From the NCBI GenBank assembly GCA_032622095.1, contig CP136062.1:229848578-229912577 (forward strand): DNA of 64,000 nucleotides, read 5' to 3'. The notes under the pieces were generated by a model that was not told the origin of the DNA, did not search any database, and saw only the letters and a list, made by a program, of their open reading frames with translations. Below, piece by piece: positions 24,291-37,000 of this stretch. The stretch is from Siphonodentalium dalli. Its lineage: Eukaryota > Mollusca > Scaphopoda > Gadilida > Siphonodentaliidae. A program made the translations under genes and the position numbers. Within the stretch, counting starts at the first letter, position 1. Every line of letters starts with the position of its first letter.

Positions 24291-24380
24291 CTGCTTTGGG
24301 GTGAAAAATATTTTATTTGAGTTGAGGTAGGGTGGGTTCCTCGACTACAATAAAATATTTTTCACCACGAAGCAGGGTGG
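24291..24380. repeat. ~90-bp palindrome
   Basis: ttctgctttggggtgaaaaa with ttttcaccacgaagcag mirrored around ggtgggttcctcgact. Confidence 0.7.
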
Positions 24381-24495
24381 AGGTGGGGCATCTGCAAAAA
24401 ACATTCATGAAAACCAGGGACCCACCCTTCCTACAATGTCAGACACTATTTCAAAGCTTTTTCGCCTCAAATTATAGTATTTCTATTAATTACTA

Positions 24496-24812
24496 TGATT
24501 AATTCCATAGTGGAATGCATTACTTTAGAAAACACAGGTATATTTTATGTTTAATTCCACAGTGGAGTGCATTAATTGAGCAAACACAGGTATATTTTAT
24601 GATTAATTCCACAGTAGAATGCATTATTTTAGCAAACACAGGTATATTGTATGATTAATTCCACAATAGAATGCATTACTTTAGCAAACACAGGTATATT
24701 TTATGAATAATTCCACAGTGGAATGCATTACTTTAGCAAACACAGGTATATTTTATGATTAATTCCACAGTAGAATGCATTACTTTAGCAAACACAGGTA
24801 TATTTTATGAAT
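24496..24812. repeat. 52-bp minisatellite, 6 units, just past the BNIP1 stop
   Basis: Units at 24501, 24553, 24605, 24657, 24709 and 24761, with aattccacagtggaatgcat and caaacacaggtatatttta. It lies 9 bases downstream (gene sense) of the stop, so a 3' UTR would begin in it. Confidence 0.95.
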
Positions 24813-24820
24813 ATTTAATA

Positions 24821-25014
24821 TCATGAATCCCATAACCTTTTCTTGACGATATACAACACAGTAACATAAAAGAAGACAATCGCGAGAAATATCAGCATTT
24901 TGTCGGTGCATTCTCTTCTTCCATACTTCGTTAGAAGTTTCTTCGAGTTTTGAATATGACCTCCCATTCCCTTTAGCTCTTCATGAGTGTCCGTTACATT
25001 GTTAGAGGAGGTCA
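24821..25014 (-). CDS. BNIP1: BNIP1 exon 6 (last coding exon)
   Basis: 194 bp after acceptor tttctatttcag, ending in TGA at 24821-24823. It encodes HEELKGMGGHIQ, LLTKYGRRECTDK, the hydrophobic tail anchor LIFLAIVFFYVTVLYIV and KKRLWDS. This is the most conserved part of the family and the strongest single piece of evidence for BNIP1/Sec20. A 52-bp tandem array begins within about 10 bases after the stop. Confidence 0.96.
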
Positions 25015-28000
25015 CTGAAATAGAAAGATGTATTCTACACACACTTAGTTAGAAGTTTCTTTAAGTTTTGAATATGACCCCCCCCCCCCCTCCCCATTCC
25101 CTTTAAATGGGAACTTTAAAGGCACGGGAGGCCTTAGTTGTCGAAAATATTCATATTTGTTCCAATCACCGTAAACAGAAAAACATTAAAACGCATACAG
25201 TTTCTTTCATATATACCATGACCATCGCGTAAACAGCATGCTATCATAAAGACCTACTATATTTTACCTAAGCAAGAGCCTATTTGTGTTACAGAAGACA
25301 GCACAATGTTACTGGCTAATCACATACAAATGATATAAACGCTCTTTATTAGTTCCATATCAGGAATTCAGCAACAAAGAACGCTCTATGTTTACCATCA
25401 TAATATAAACAAACACCAGGAAAGTAACTTTTTATGCTTTTGTTTACATAACAATGGTCATACATATGACAATAACATACTGTTTATGCGATATTTCTTA
25501 TTTGTATATGGACAAAGTCTGTCTACATTTTAATATTCTTTCTGTTTGTGGCGGTTATTGACGGGTGGAAATATTTTCACAGCATACCAACCGCCAAGGC
25601 CAACCGTACCTTTAAACTAAATCCGGTCATTTATGGGACCATCTCAATTTATACTCAACAGAATATGCAACACATGAATGAATTTGAGCCATAGTTCAGT
25701 GCAAAATACCCTCTACACTCCTTTGCTCTATGAATGATGCAAACAACATGGTAAATTGTTAATTATAATGAAAATGAATTAATGTCTTTTTATATTTTCA
25801 TCACATTTTTAAGTCAATATTCCACCAGTTATGGTTCTCAGAATGCAACAGAATTCAAACTAAAAATTAATTTTGAATGGAAGGGGAATAACTCTATCTT
25901 TAAGATATAAAGTTATTCCCCATCCATTGAAAATAATACACTTTGCACTCCAAAACAGATGAAAATTAAACACAAAAACATGTCGGTAACTCAACAAAAC
26001 AACATGTTCAGTTTATTACACCGGATACCGTAAGTTGATAATACAATGTTTTGAAGCTTCCTCTTTCAAATGGTGTATAATATGGCATATATTTTATATA
26101 TGTGATCTGGGGATTTGAAAATTAAGTGGACCTTTATCTGTTCTAATAGCGTACTGTTTTCTCCTCTCGTGAGATGCATGGATTATTTTCACTTCGATAT
26201 CGCCTCATAAAAATAATCCTCCACATCTCACTCGAAGAGAAAAACCGTACGCTATGCTCCGAACAGTTAACTAAACCGTACGCTATGCTCCGAACAGTTA
26301 ACTAAACTGTACGCTATGCTCCGAACAGTTAACTAAACCGTACGCTATGCTCCGAACAGTTAACTAAACTGTACGCTATGCTCCGAACAGTTAACTAAAC
26401 CGTACGCTATGCTTCAAACAGTTAACTAAACCGTACGCTATGCTCCGAACAGTTAACCAAACTGTACGCTATGCTCTGAACAGTTAACTAAACCGTACGC
26501 TATGCTCCGAACAGTTAACTAAACTGTACGCTATGCTCCGAACAGTTAACTAAACCATACGCTATGCTCCGAACAGTTAACTAAACTGTATGCTATGCTC
26601 TGAACAGTTAACTAAACCGTACGCTATGCTCCGAACAGTTAACTAAACTGTACGCTATGCTCCGAACAGTTAACTAAACCGTACGTTACTCAGAACAGTT
26701 AACTAAACCGTACACTATGCTCCGAACTGTTAACTAAACTGTACGCTATGCTCCGAACAGTTAACTAAACCGTACGCTACTCAGAACAGTTAACTAAACC
26801 GTACGCTATGCTCCGAACAGTTAACTATTCATGTCTATGTATTCCACACACAGTTACATTACTCAAATATAAATTAATGTATTCTACACACAGTTATATG
26901 CAAGCCTGAATTTAGTGTGTCTTACATTAGCAGAATGAGGTTCCCAGAGGGTGAATTTAATGACACTATCCCGCACAGTGGGCTAGCATCACCAAATTCA
27001 CCCTCTGGGAACCTCATTCTGCTGAGGCCTCAACCGCTATGGGAGACCTAGGATCAGACTGAAGTTCCCCAGTTGAAGTTGGTGATGTTCACCCATTAGT
27101 CACCTCGATAATGCATTTTATCTTCTGCAAATTAGGGGATATAGAAACTGAACAGAAGGGAAAACGTAACTAGAAACAATGTTAATCTGAGACCACAGAT
27201 ACTTCCAAGAAGATGAAGTCTAACCAGAATAAGGTCGAAAGAGGGTGATGCTAGCCCGCTGTGTGGGATAGCATCACTAAATTCACCCTCTGGGGGTCCT
27301 CATTCTGCAAATGACAGACACACTATTTGCAGGCTTGCTTAGAAAGCTTTTCGCTATTAATCTGTCAGCTTTAATCTGCAGTAATGCTCTAAATAATCGA
27401 CTCCTTAACCACATCAGAATTATGGGTAATTTATCAGGATTTAGTTGGAAATATGGCTTGTTGCCATCAGGATTTAGTTGGAAATATGGCTTGTTGCCAT
27501 CTCACAGTGAGAGCTTTCCGATGAATGGCAACAAGCCATATTTCTGACTAAATCCTGAAAAGTTACCCATAATTCTGCTGTGGTTAAGGAGTCGATTATT
27601 TAGAGCATTACTGTACTTACAAAGCCTTTCGTTGATCTGCCCGCTGTATTGAACCTGGCCAGCCATCTTACGATTCAAGGTTAAGAGACTCTTGGTTATG
27701 TTTACTTACAAAGCCTTTCGTTGATCTGCCCGCTGTATTGAACCTGGCCAGCCATCGTACGATTCAAGTTTAAGAGACTCTCGGTTATGTTCCCAGCCTG
27801 CTTTGCCAGCATCTGTTTGTTGTTTATTTTTCTAAAAGAAAGGATCAAGTTTAATTTGACAACTGATTTCAAAAGGATTTGATCAAGTCAGGCACATTTG
27901 ATCAAGTCAGGCATATTTGATCAAGTCAGGCACATTTGATCAAGTCAGGCACATTTTATCAAGTCAGGCACATTTTATTAAGTCAGGCACATTTTATCAA

Positions 28001-31000
28001 GTCAGGCACATTTTTAATTCAACTAATATAGTTATATTTAACTACTTTAGTCGTATTTAAATTCGCGCAGTACTATTTTTCGCTAAGTTTTGAAATCGCG
28101 GACCCGGTTGTGTGAATTCAAAACTGACGAAAATAATTTCTTTTTCGTAAAAATGTTCATTGAATAGAACACAACAGTTATACTGCATAATAATTCCATT
28201 GTGCTTATGTGTGGTCCAAATAAGCATTATGATATTTAATAAATATGGACATCATGGAATTGAACTCGAAAGAAGTAAAAACACAACCATGTATCTACAT
28301 GTATATACGTTGCTGACCAAGCCTTGAAATAGCGTGACTGTTCATTTCATGTAATGTTGTTAAGAGTGAAATATGACTGTACACTGGGGTGCGCGATCCC
28401 AAAATTTAATCCAAAACAGGGAAAATATGGATTTAGCTCTGTGAAATATAACTATAATAGTTGATTCAGGATGTGCCTGACCTGGTCAAGGAGATCTTAC
28501 GCATTATACTTGTTGTATATACAGTATTGCTCTAATTAATCGACTCCTTAAACACAGCAGAATTATGGGTAACTTTTCAGGATTTAGTCGGAAATATGGC
28601 TTGTTGCCATTCATCGGAAAGCTCTCGGCTCTGCTGTGTTTAAGGAGTCGATTAATTAGAGCATTACTGTACATTATACAAGCCTGCAAATAGTGTGTCT
28701 GTTATTTGCATAATGAGGTCCACATAGGGTGAATTTAATGATGCTATCCCACACAGCAGGCTAGCATCACCAAATTCACCCTCTGGGGACCTGATTCTGC
28801 TTAGACCTCATCTTCTGGGAAGTATCTATAGTCTCAAATTAACGTTGTTTTTAAGTTACTTTTTCCCTTCTGGAAAGTTTCTATATCCCCTAATTTACAG
28901 ATAAAATTCATAATCGAGGTGACCAATGGGTGAACATCACTAACTTCAACTGGGGAAATTCAATCTGATCCTAGGTCTCACATGGCAGTTGAGGCCTAAT
29001 TAGAATGAGGTTCCCAGAGGGTGAATTTGGTGATGCTAGCCCACAGTGTGGGACAGCGTCACCAAATTCACCCTCAGGGGACCTCATTCTTGTGTTGCTT
29101 GACATGTATTGGATTATACAGGGTGATGTCGGGGTAAATTATAGGGCCCTTGGAACTCAGCATATGCTAATATATAAAATGGGGAGCAGGCCTCAAAATA
29201 TAGTGCCGGACATTTACAGAATGAGGTCTCCAGAGGGTGAATTTAGTGATGCTACCCCGCACAGCTGGTTAGAGTCACTAAATTCACCCCCTGGGGACCT
29301 CATTCAGCTTGAATGGCTATAAAGGTAGGATCCATCGATAAAACTTATTAGAGGGGCTTCAGCTTGAATGGCTATCGGGGTAGGATCCATCGATAAAACT
29401 TATTAGAGGGGCTTCAGCTTGTTGCCATTCATCTGAAAGCTCTTAGTTATTTATGGGTAGATAAAGGAGTTTACAACATACAGCGAAATCATCAGGCTTG
29501 TTGCCATTTATCGGAAAGCTCTTAGGCCTCATCTCCTCTGGAAGGTATCTTTATTATCAAATTTCTATATTTCTTTTTGAGTTTAGTTTCTCTGTACCCC
29601 AAATTGGCAGACGACACATTGAATAATCGAGGTTCCCAATGGGTGTACATCATAATATTCACCATTTGGGAACTTCAATCTGAGTCTATGTCTCCCAAAG
29701 CAGATGAGGCCATGCAGAATGAGGTCCCAAGAGGGTGAATTTGGTGATGCTAGCCCACTATGCGCCAAATCAGAAAATCCACACCTGAGTTATGAGGTGA
29801 GACCATTAAATGTTGACATGTTCACTACATGGCCCTCCTACATTAATGCCCTAAATAATCGACTCCTTAACCACAGCAGAATCATGGGTAATTTTTCAGG
29901 ATTTAATTGGAAATATGGCTTGTTAAGGATTCGATTATTTAGGGCATCACTGTATGGTAGCAGAGGGCATAATAATTGCCGGTTTACTTTTTAGCATTTG
30001 TGGACAAACTCATACCTTTGCCTAACACTTGGTCCACTGGAAATAAGGCTATCTTTCTCATTCTTGTCGATCGCTAACTGGGCGGCGAGTGTTGCTTGTC
30101 GTAGACTTGTAATTGTGCTGCAATGGCATGAAATGCAGGGCTTTAACCCTTTACCCTGTGCCAATGCATTCTCTTATATATGCGAGTCGACCATAGGTCG
30201 CTTCGCATATATAAGAGAATGCATTGGCTTAACACATTAAAAATTATAAAATTGTTAAAGAATGTAAGAAAAAATGGTAAAAAGTGTTAAAAAAAGATTT
30301 TTTTTAGGCCAATGCATTCTCTTATATATGCGAGGCGACCTATGGTCGACTCGCATATATAAGAGAATGCATTGGCACTGGGCTAACTGTCACTATCACA
30401 ATGTGGTCAAGGAGCCGATTCCAATGATATCCATATTTGTATGGTTCTATTGAGACAGACCGAAGATATTTTAGGCTGTTGAAGCTTTATTTGGCCGGTT
30501 TTGGCCGGTTTGTTGGGTAAAGGGTTAGCTAAGCATAGGACAATAATTCAACAATAGTCAACCAGTAAGACTAAATCTACTAAACGCAATATGATAAGAG
30601 AAGCCATTGTGTACAATAAGTGAGATAACTGAGTCGCTACCATAGTGGATCCATCCAGCCCCCATTCCGCTGTTTAAGTGCTACAGGTCAAAGTTCTGGA
30701 GTAGCATTCCATATATGGAGCTTTGAATATTCAGGAATTTCATTTATTACATGATCCTACCCTTATTCCATTCCATAAACCCATTCTATAAATTGTGATA
30801 TTAAATGTTCGTTTAAAAACAGGAAATAGTGCCATGTGACCTTTGACTTCCGGTTTGTTGTCTTTTTACCTTCCATATGCTACATCTCAAAATATTATGG
30901 CTTCCAATATTTTTCCAACAAACTATAATGAATGAAGAGTTTGAAAAGTTATGTCAATAAATATACGCCATTAAATATGCCAAAGGGTCTTTATTTATCT

Positions 31001-34000
31001 GGGACTATTTCTTTATGCGAGCAAACAACGCATAGTTACGTGAAATGTCATCGCATGCCTTATAGAAGCCAATGTTAGTTTTGGTCCCTTTTATTGATTT
31101 AAGTACGTTTTATCGAGGTTTTGGATCATGCAATAAATAGATTCTACAACTCATCCCCAGTTTATAGCGGAATTTACAAAACTAGTCCAGTAAATTAGAT
31201 CTGGACCCAGAGACGTGGTGACAGGGGGGGGGGGGGGGGGGGGGGGTTTGGTCAAAATTTTCAACAATTGGAAATTTCATACCTGACACAACATTAGTTG
31301 GAAATTTTACACCAACAACAGGTTGAAAATGTTCTTGTAGTTTGATTTTCAAAAACATTTTGGGGGGAATTTATTGTTTTTGGACCAATATTCAGCAATA
31401 TTTGCATATTTTCCTTCTTTTGTAAAATTTTTGGACTAAAATGGCCATCAGTTAGAAATTTTAATTATTTAATAATTTTAATTTTAAATTTAAAAAAAAA
31501 TGCTTTAACTATCAAAAAGTGCGGAAAGCTAAATAAAGGCTCTGTCTAAGATAAAAAAAAAGGAGCCTGTTTCAACTCGTACTTTTAAAATGAATGGGAG
31601 AACGCTTTTAAACAATTGGCTGACACAAACTTTGCCATTTAGGTTACTTGATTACTTTTCCCCTGCCACAAAAATGACAGCAGTGTCGAGTGACCACGTC
31701 TAAACTGTCGGATACTTCCTACCATTTAACATGAAATTTGGCATCATAATTCCTTCGGGTATGACTGTATTGACACTAACCGTACTTGAAGCTAATATTC
31801 AGTGCAAAAGTAACCAGACAAATCAACAGGATGGAACATTTGCAAAGAAATGAAACATGGAATTTAAAACTAACAAGGGTTTGTGCCACCGCTGTCCAAT
31901 ATCAATCCCACGTGCAACTACAGCTGTCCGGTGCCACAAGATGCGTGATCAGTTGCGACAAGCCAATCGAAAATGCTGAATTGCAGAGGAGACGCAATCG
32001 ATTGATAAGCACAAGTTTTGAGTGACAGGTGTCTCTTTCAACTCCATGTGTCATTTTCATCAGAAATAATTTTAATGTTGTATGCTCGTTATACTTCCAA
32101 ATTCTATCTTGTGGTTATCTTGTGAAATGACGGATTAAATTACAAGAAATAACTCTTGTTTCGATTAAGGTTATGAGTTATAAAGGAAAAGTTTGAAGAT
32201 AAATTTTCTATAACTGCGTTAACCTGAATCGAAACAAGAGTTATTTCTTAAATAACTGAATGGGAGAATGCTTTTATTACCTAAACACCCCTCCAAATGA
32301 ACATTAGACCATTACAATGTATACTTTTATAACTGAATGGGAGAATCCATAGAGTATAGAAGGGGTGAAGCCTGCAGATGACAGCAGCATGACAACCCCC
32401 CCCCCCCCCCATCTGGGGAATCCCTGTGGTACAGCTACGCTCTAGTTAATCGACCCCTTTAACAAGTGTGTACCGCAGGTCATTAATGACAGCGGTTATA
32501 CAATGAATCAACATTCAACAACAGCCAAGTGATTGACATGCGACATCCATGGGTAATTTACTGCGGTACTAGTAATAATTTTTTGCGACTGCAATACTCC
32601 GCATTAATTATTCACATGCCCCTTGCACCCAGTCCAGTTTTTAGTGAGCGCCGCTACATTATCTGTACACAAAACAATATTTCAATTAAAGACATATTAT
32701 GTACTTGTTCGTGAAACTGATAAGTTAGTAATCAGGCACCATGTCAATTGGAGGAATGTAACATTCTATTAACACCACCGAAAACCTGAAGCAAATCGAC
32801 CGTACCACTCCATAGAAAACATTGTCTGAACTACGCTCAAATGTAAATATTTACTACTCGATTCGGGACACATCTATCGGCAATAAACTAATGAAAACGA
32901 TTTCACCATCGAGAGTCACTGCATTTAATTAATAATTAGAATGACGGTGTGTGTTGTCAATTTAGATATACTATTGTAAAGATAACTACTTTGAACAAGA
33001 TTATTTTCCATTTCTATATTTGATCACCCTACCGGAGTGTTTCACATCACTTTAATACATTTTTCACAGTTTATTCATGGTTTAACCCTTTACCCAACGG
33101 CCCTGTGCCAATGCATTCTCGTATATATGCGAGTCGACCATAGGTAGCCTCGCATATATAAGAGAATGCATTGGCTTAACACATATTAAAAATGATAAAA
33201 TTGTCAAAGAATGTAAAAAAATATTATAAAAATGTTAAAAAAGATTTTTGTTAGGCCAATGCATTCTCTTATATATGCGAGGCGACCTATGGTCGACTCG
33301 CATATATAAGAGAATGCATTGGCACAGGGCATAACTGTAACTATCACAATGTGGTCAAGGAGCCGATTCCAATGATATCCATATTTGTATGGTTCTATTG
33401 AGACAGACCGAAGATATTTTAGGCTGTTGAAGCTTTATTTGGCCGGTTTTGGCCGTTTTGTTGGGTAAAGGGTTAATCAACATTCAAAGTTGGTCACTGA
33501 CCGACATTCACAATTGCATCATCAATGCAGCGTGACACCATGCCAGAAATATACACTCTCTGTGGTGGTGGTGATAATGCTGATTGCATAAATGCGATCG
33601 AGTAACGTAGTAATATTGGTGATCAACATCGTTAAGGAGGGTCGATTAATTAGAGCATAGCTGTAACTTACTTAGCCAGTCTGTCCCGGTGATTGTCAAC
33701 ATCTGCCAGGATAGCTTTACGATCGTCATCTCGCTCTTGTTCCTTTCCTAGGGTAGACAACTCCTGCCAAAATATTTTGAATACTTATGAAATACATTGA
33801 ATTTAACAGCTCTTCATAATCATTTCATAATCCCCTCCAATTGGGTCATAGCATGATCAAATTTTTTTATTTTTATTTTCTTTGGCTTGTGATGAAAAAT
33901 GGTGAGAAATTGAACATACAGTAATACCCTAAATAATTGACTCCTTAACCACAGCAGAATTACAGGGTAATTTTTCAGGATTTATTCGGAAATATGGCTT

Positions 34001-37000
34001 GTATGAGAGCTTTCCAATGAATGGCAACAAGCCATATTTCCGACTAAATCCTGAAAAATTACCCATAATTTTGCTGTGGTTAAAGAGTCTATTATTTAGT
34101 GCATTACTGTAGTATAATCCTCTTTATTTAGTGCATTACTGTAATATAATCCTCTCTTCTTTCTCTGTGACATAATGCAATTAATCCTGCTGTTAACCCT
34201 TTACCCAACAGAAGTGCCCTGTGCCAATGCATTCTCTTATATATGCGAGTCGACCATAGGTCGCCTCGCATATATAAGAGAATGCATTGGCTTAACACAT
34301 TCAAAATTATAAAATTGTTAAAGAATGTAAGAAAAAATGGTAAAAAGTGTTAAAAAAAGATTTTTTTTAGGCCAATGCATTCTCTTATATATGTGAGGCG
34401 ACTTATGGTCGACTCGCATATATAAGAGAATGCATTGGCTTAACACATTCAAAATTATAAAATTGTTAAAGAATGTAAGAAAAAATGGTAAAAAGTGTTA
34501 AAAAAAGATTTTTTTTAGGCCAATGCATTCTCTTATATATGTGAGGCGACTTATGGTCGACTCGCATATATAAGAGAATGCATTGGCTTAACACATTCAA
34601 AATTATAAAATTGTTAAAGAATGTAAGAAAAAATGGTAAAAAGTGTTAAAAAAAGATTTTTTTTAGGCCAATGCATTCTCTTATATATGTGAGGCGACTT
34701 ATGGTCGACTCGCATATATAAGAGAATGCATTGGCTTAACACATTCAAAATTATAAAATTGTTAAAGAATGTAAGAAAAAATGGTAAAAAGTGTTAAAAA
34801 AAGATTTTTTTTAGGCCAATGCATTCTCTTATATATGTGAGGCGACTTATGGTCGACTCGCATATATAAGAGTCTTAAGAGAATGCATTGGCACAGGGTT
34901 TCGCAAAATTCAGGATGCTTCCATCATGAAAGGGTTAATAAAGGGGTCATTGAAACATAATTAAATTATGTTTCAATGACCCCTTTATTAACCCTTTCAT
35001 GACGGAAACATCCTGAAATTTGACAGCTAAGGCATGAAAAAGAAAAAAATTATCCAAATAAACAGAAATGAGGGGGGGGGGACTAAAAATAGTGTTGGGA
35101 GGGGATATAAATCTAGCAATGTTTTTATATTGGCCTTAGGGTCAGAGGGATTTTCAGGGTAGGTAGGGATACAAAAACACAAGGTTTGTTTTAGGCCTAC
35201 TTCAGAGAATAGGATTCAATGATAATTATAATGGCTGGTAACAAATTTCATCATTCTGTTCTGTTTATAATTATAATGGCTGGTAACAAATTTCATCATT
35301 CTGTTCTGTTTATAATTATAATGCTGGTAACAAATTTCATCATTCTGTTCTGTTTATAATTATAATGGCTGGTAACAAATTTCATCATTCCGTTCCGTTT
35401 ATAATTATAATGGCTGGTAACAAATTTCATCATTCTGTTCTGTTTATAATTATAATGGCTGGTGACAAATTTCATCATTCCGTTCTGTTTATAATTATAA
35501 TGGCTGGTAACAAATTTCATCATTCTGTTCTGTTTATAATTATAATGGCTGGTAACAAATTTCATCATTCCGTTCTGTTTATAATTATAATGGCTGGTAA
35601 CAAATTTCATCATTCTGTTCTGTTTATAATTATAATGGCTGGTAACAAATTTCATCATTCTGTTCTGTTTATAATTATAATGCTGGTAACAAATTTCATC
35701 ATTCTGTTCTGTTTATAATTATAATGGCTGGTAACAAATTTCATCATTCTGTTGTTTATAATTATAATGGCTGGTAACAAATTTCATCATTCCGTTCTGT
35801 TTATAATTATAATGGCTGGTAACAAATTTCATCATTCTGTTCCGTTTTCTGCTTAAAATTAGAGGTGTGACTAAGGATACCCCCCCCCCCCCCCCCACCG
35901 TGTTTTTAAAATACTAAGATGTTTCACATGTCAGTAAACATTTAGTTAAAATAATAAAATAACAGTTCTCATTGCAGGTGCACAACCCTAACCCTAATCT
36001 TAAACCTATTGACCGAAAAATTTAGGAATAAAAGTTCTAAGTCAAAAAAGGGAAATAACTCCACAAAAAAAAGTCGAACAGACATCATAATCACAGGTTC
36101 CCATGGTACTAAATATCAGTTCCAAGATTAAAAAACATTGACCTAAAAATGTAGGAATAAAAGCTCGGACAAAATTATGCATGTTGCAAAACAATTTCTA
36201 AGTCGGAAAAGGGCGATAACTCCACCAAAAAATGTCGGACAGACGTCTTAATCACAGGTGCACAGGTTCCCATGGTACTAAATATCTGTGCCAAGTTTAA
36301 ACAAAATTGACCTAAAAATGTAGGAATAAAAGCTCGGACAAAATTATACATGTTGCGAAAATATTTTGCACAGGTTCCCATGGTGGTTGATGTCTGTGCC
36401 AAGTTTCACGGATATTGATCAAAAAACGACTGAGAAAAACTCCGGACAAATTTGTGTCCACGGAAGGACGATGGACGGACGACGGACAGACAAGCTGATT
36501 CCAGTATACCCCCCCCCTAAATTCGTTGCGGGGGGTATAATAATATAACTCAGATCAGAATTTAGTCATCAACATATCTTATATCTAGACCCCAGGGATC
36601 CTTTGATATTCAAATTTCAGGGTGGTAGTGACAATTTGGAGAAGAAGCCATAGCCAAACAAGAGCTGGGCTATCGCCGGTGCATACCCCTTTGTGGCATA
36701 ATGCCTAGTGTGGCATAACATATGACTGATAAACTCAGCTGTCACCCGGTGCATACCTCTTTGTGGCATAATGCCTAGTGTGGGCATAAATATAACCAAT
36801 GGCTGAAATACTCAGTTGTCGACCGGTGCATACCTCTTTGTGGCATAATGCCTAGTGTGGGCATAAATTAGGGTCCGGCGAATCGGCGATTTTGTTCGAA
36901 TCGAATCTCGAATCGAATCAGACACGCGGATTTCACATCGAATCGAATCTCGAATCGAATCTTACTCCCCGTGGTAAATCGACAAGAACTAGATTTATGT

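Noticed and set aside
27813-27831. Inner AG at 27813-27814 as the exon 5 acceptor
   Set aside because: It would start the exon in a phase that gives a stop after exon 4; the outer acceptor restores frame and the expected RQRK junction.
31786-32025. Plus-strand segment with DQLRQANRK-like text as BNIP1 exon 4
   Set aside because: It is on the wrong strand and contains stops in that frame; the true exon 4 is 30016-30117 on the minus strand with correct phase.
35296-35718. 117- and 120-codon frames on opposite strands
   Set aside because: Both are read-throughs of a 45-bp tandem repeat whose unit length is divisible by three.
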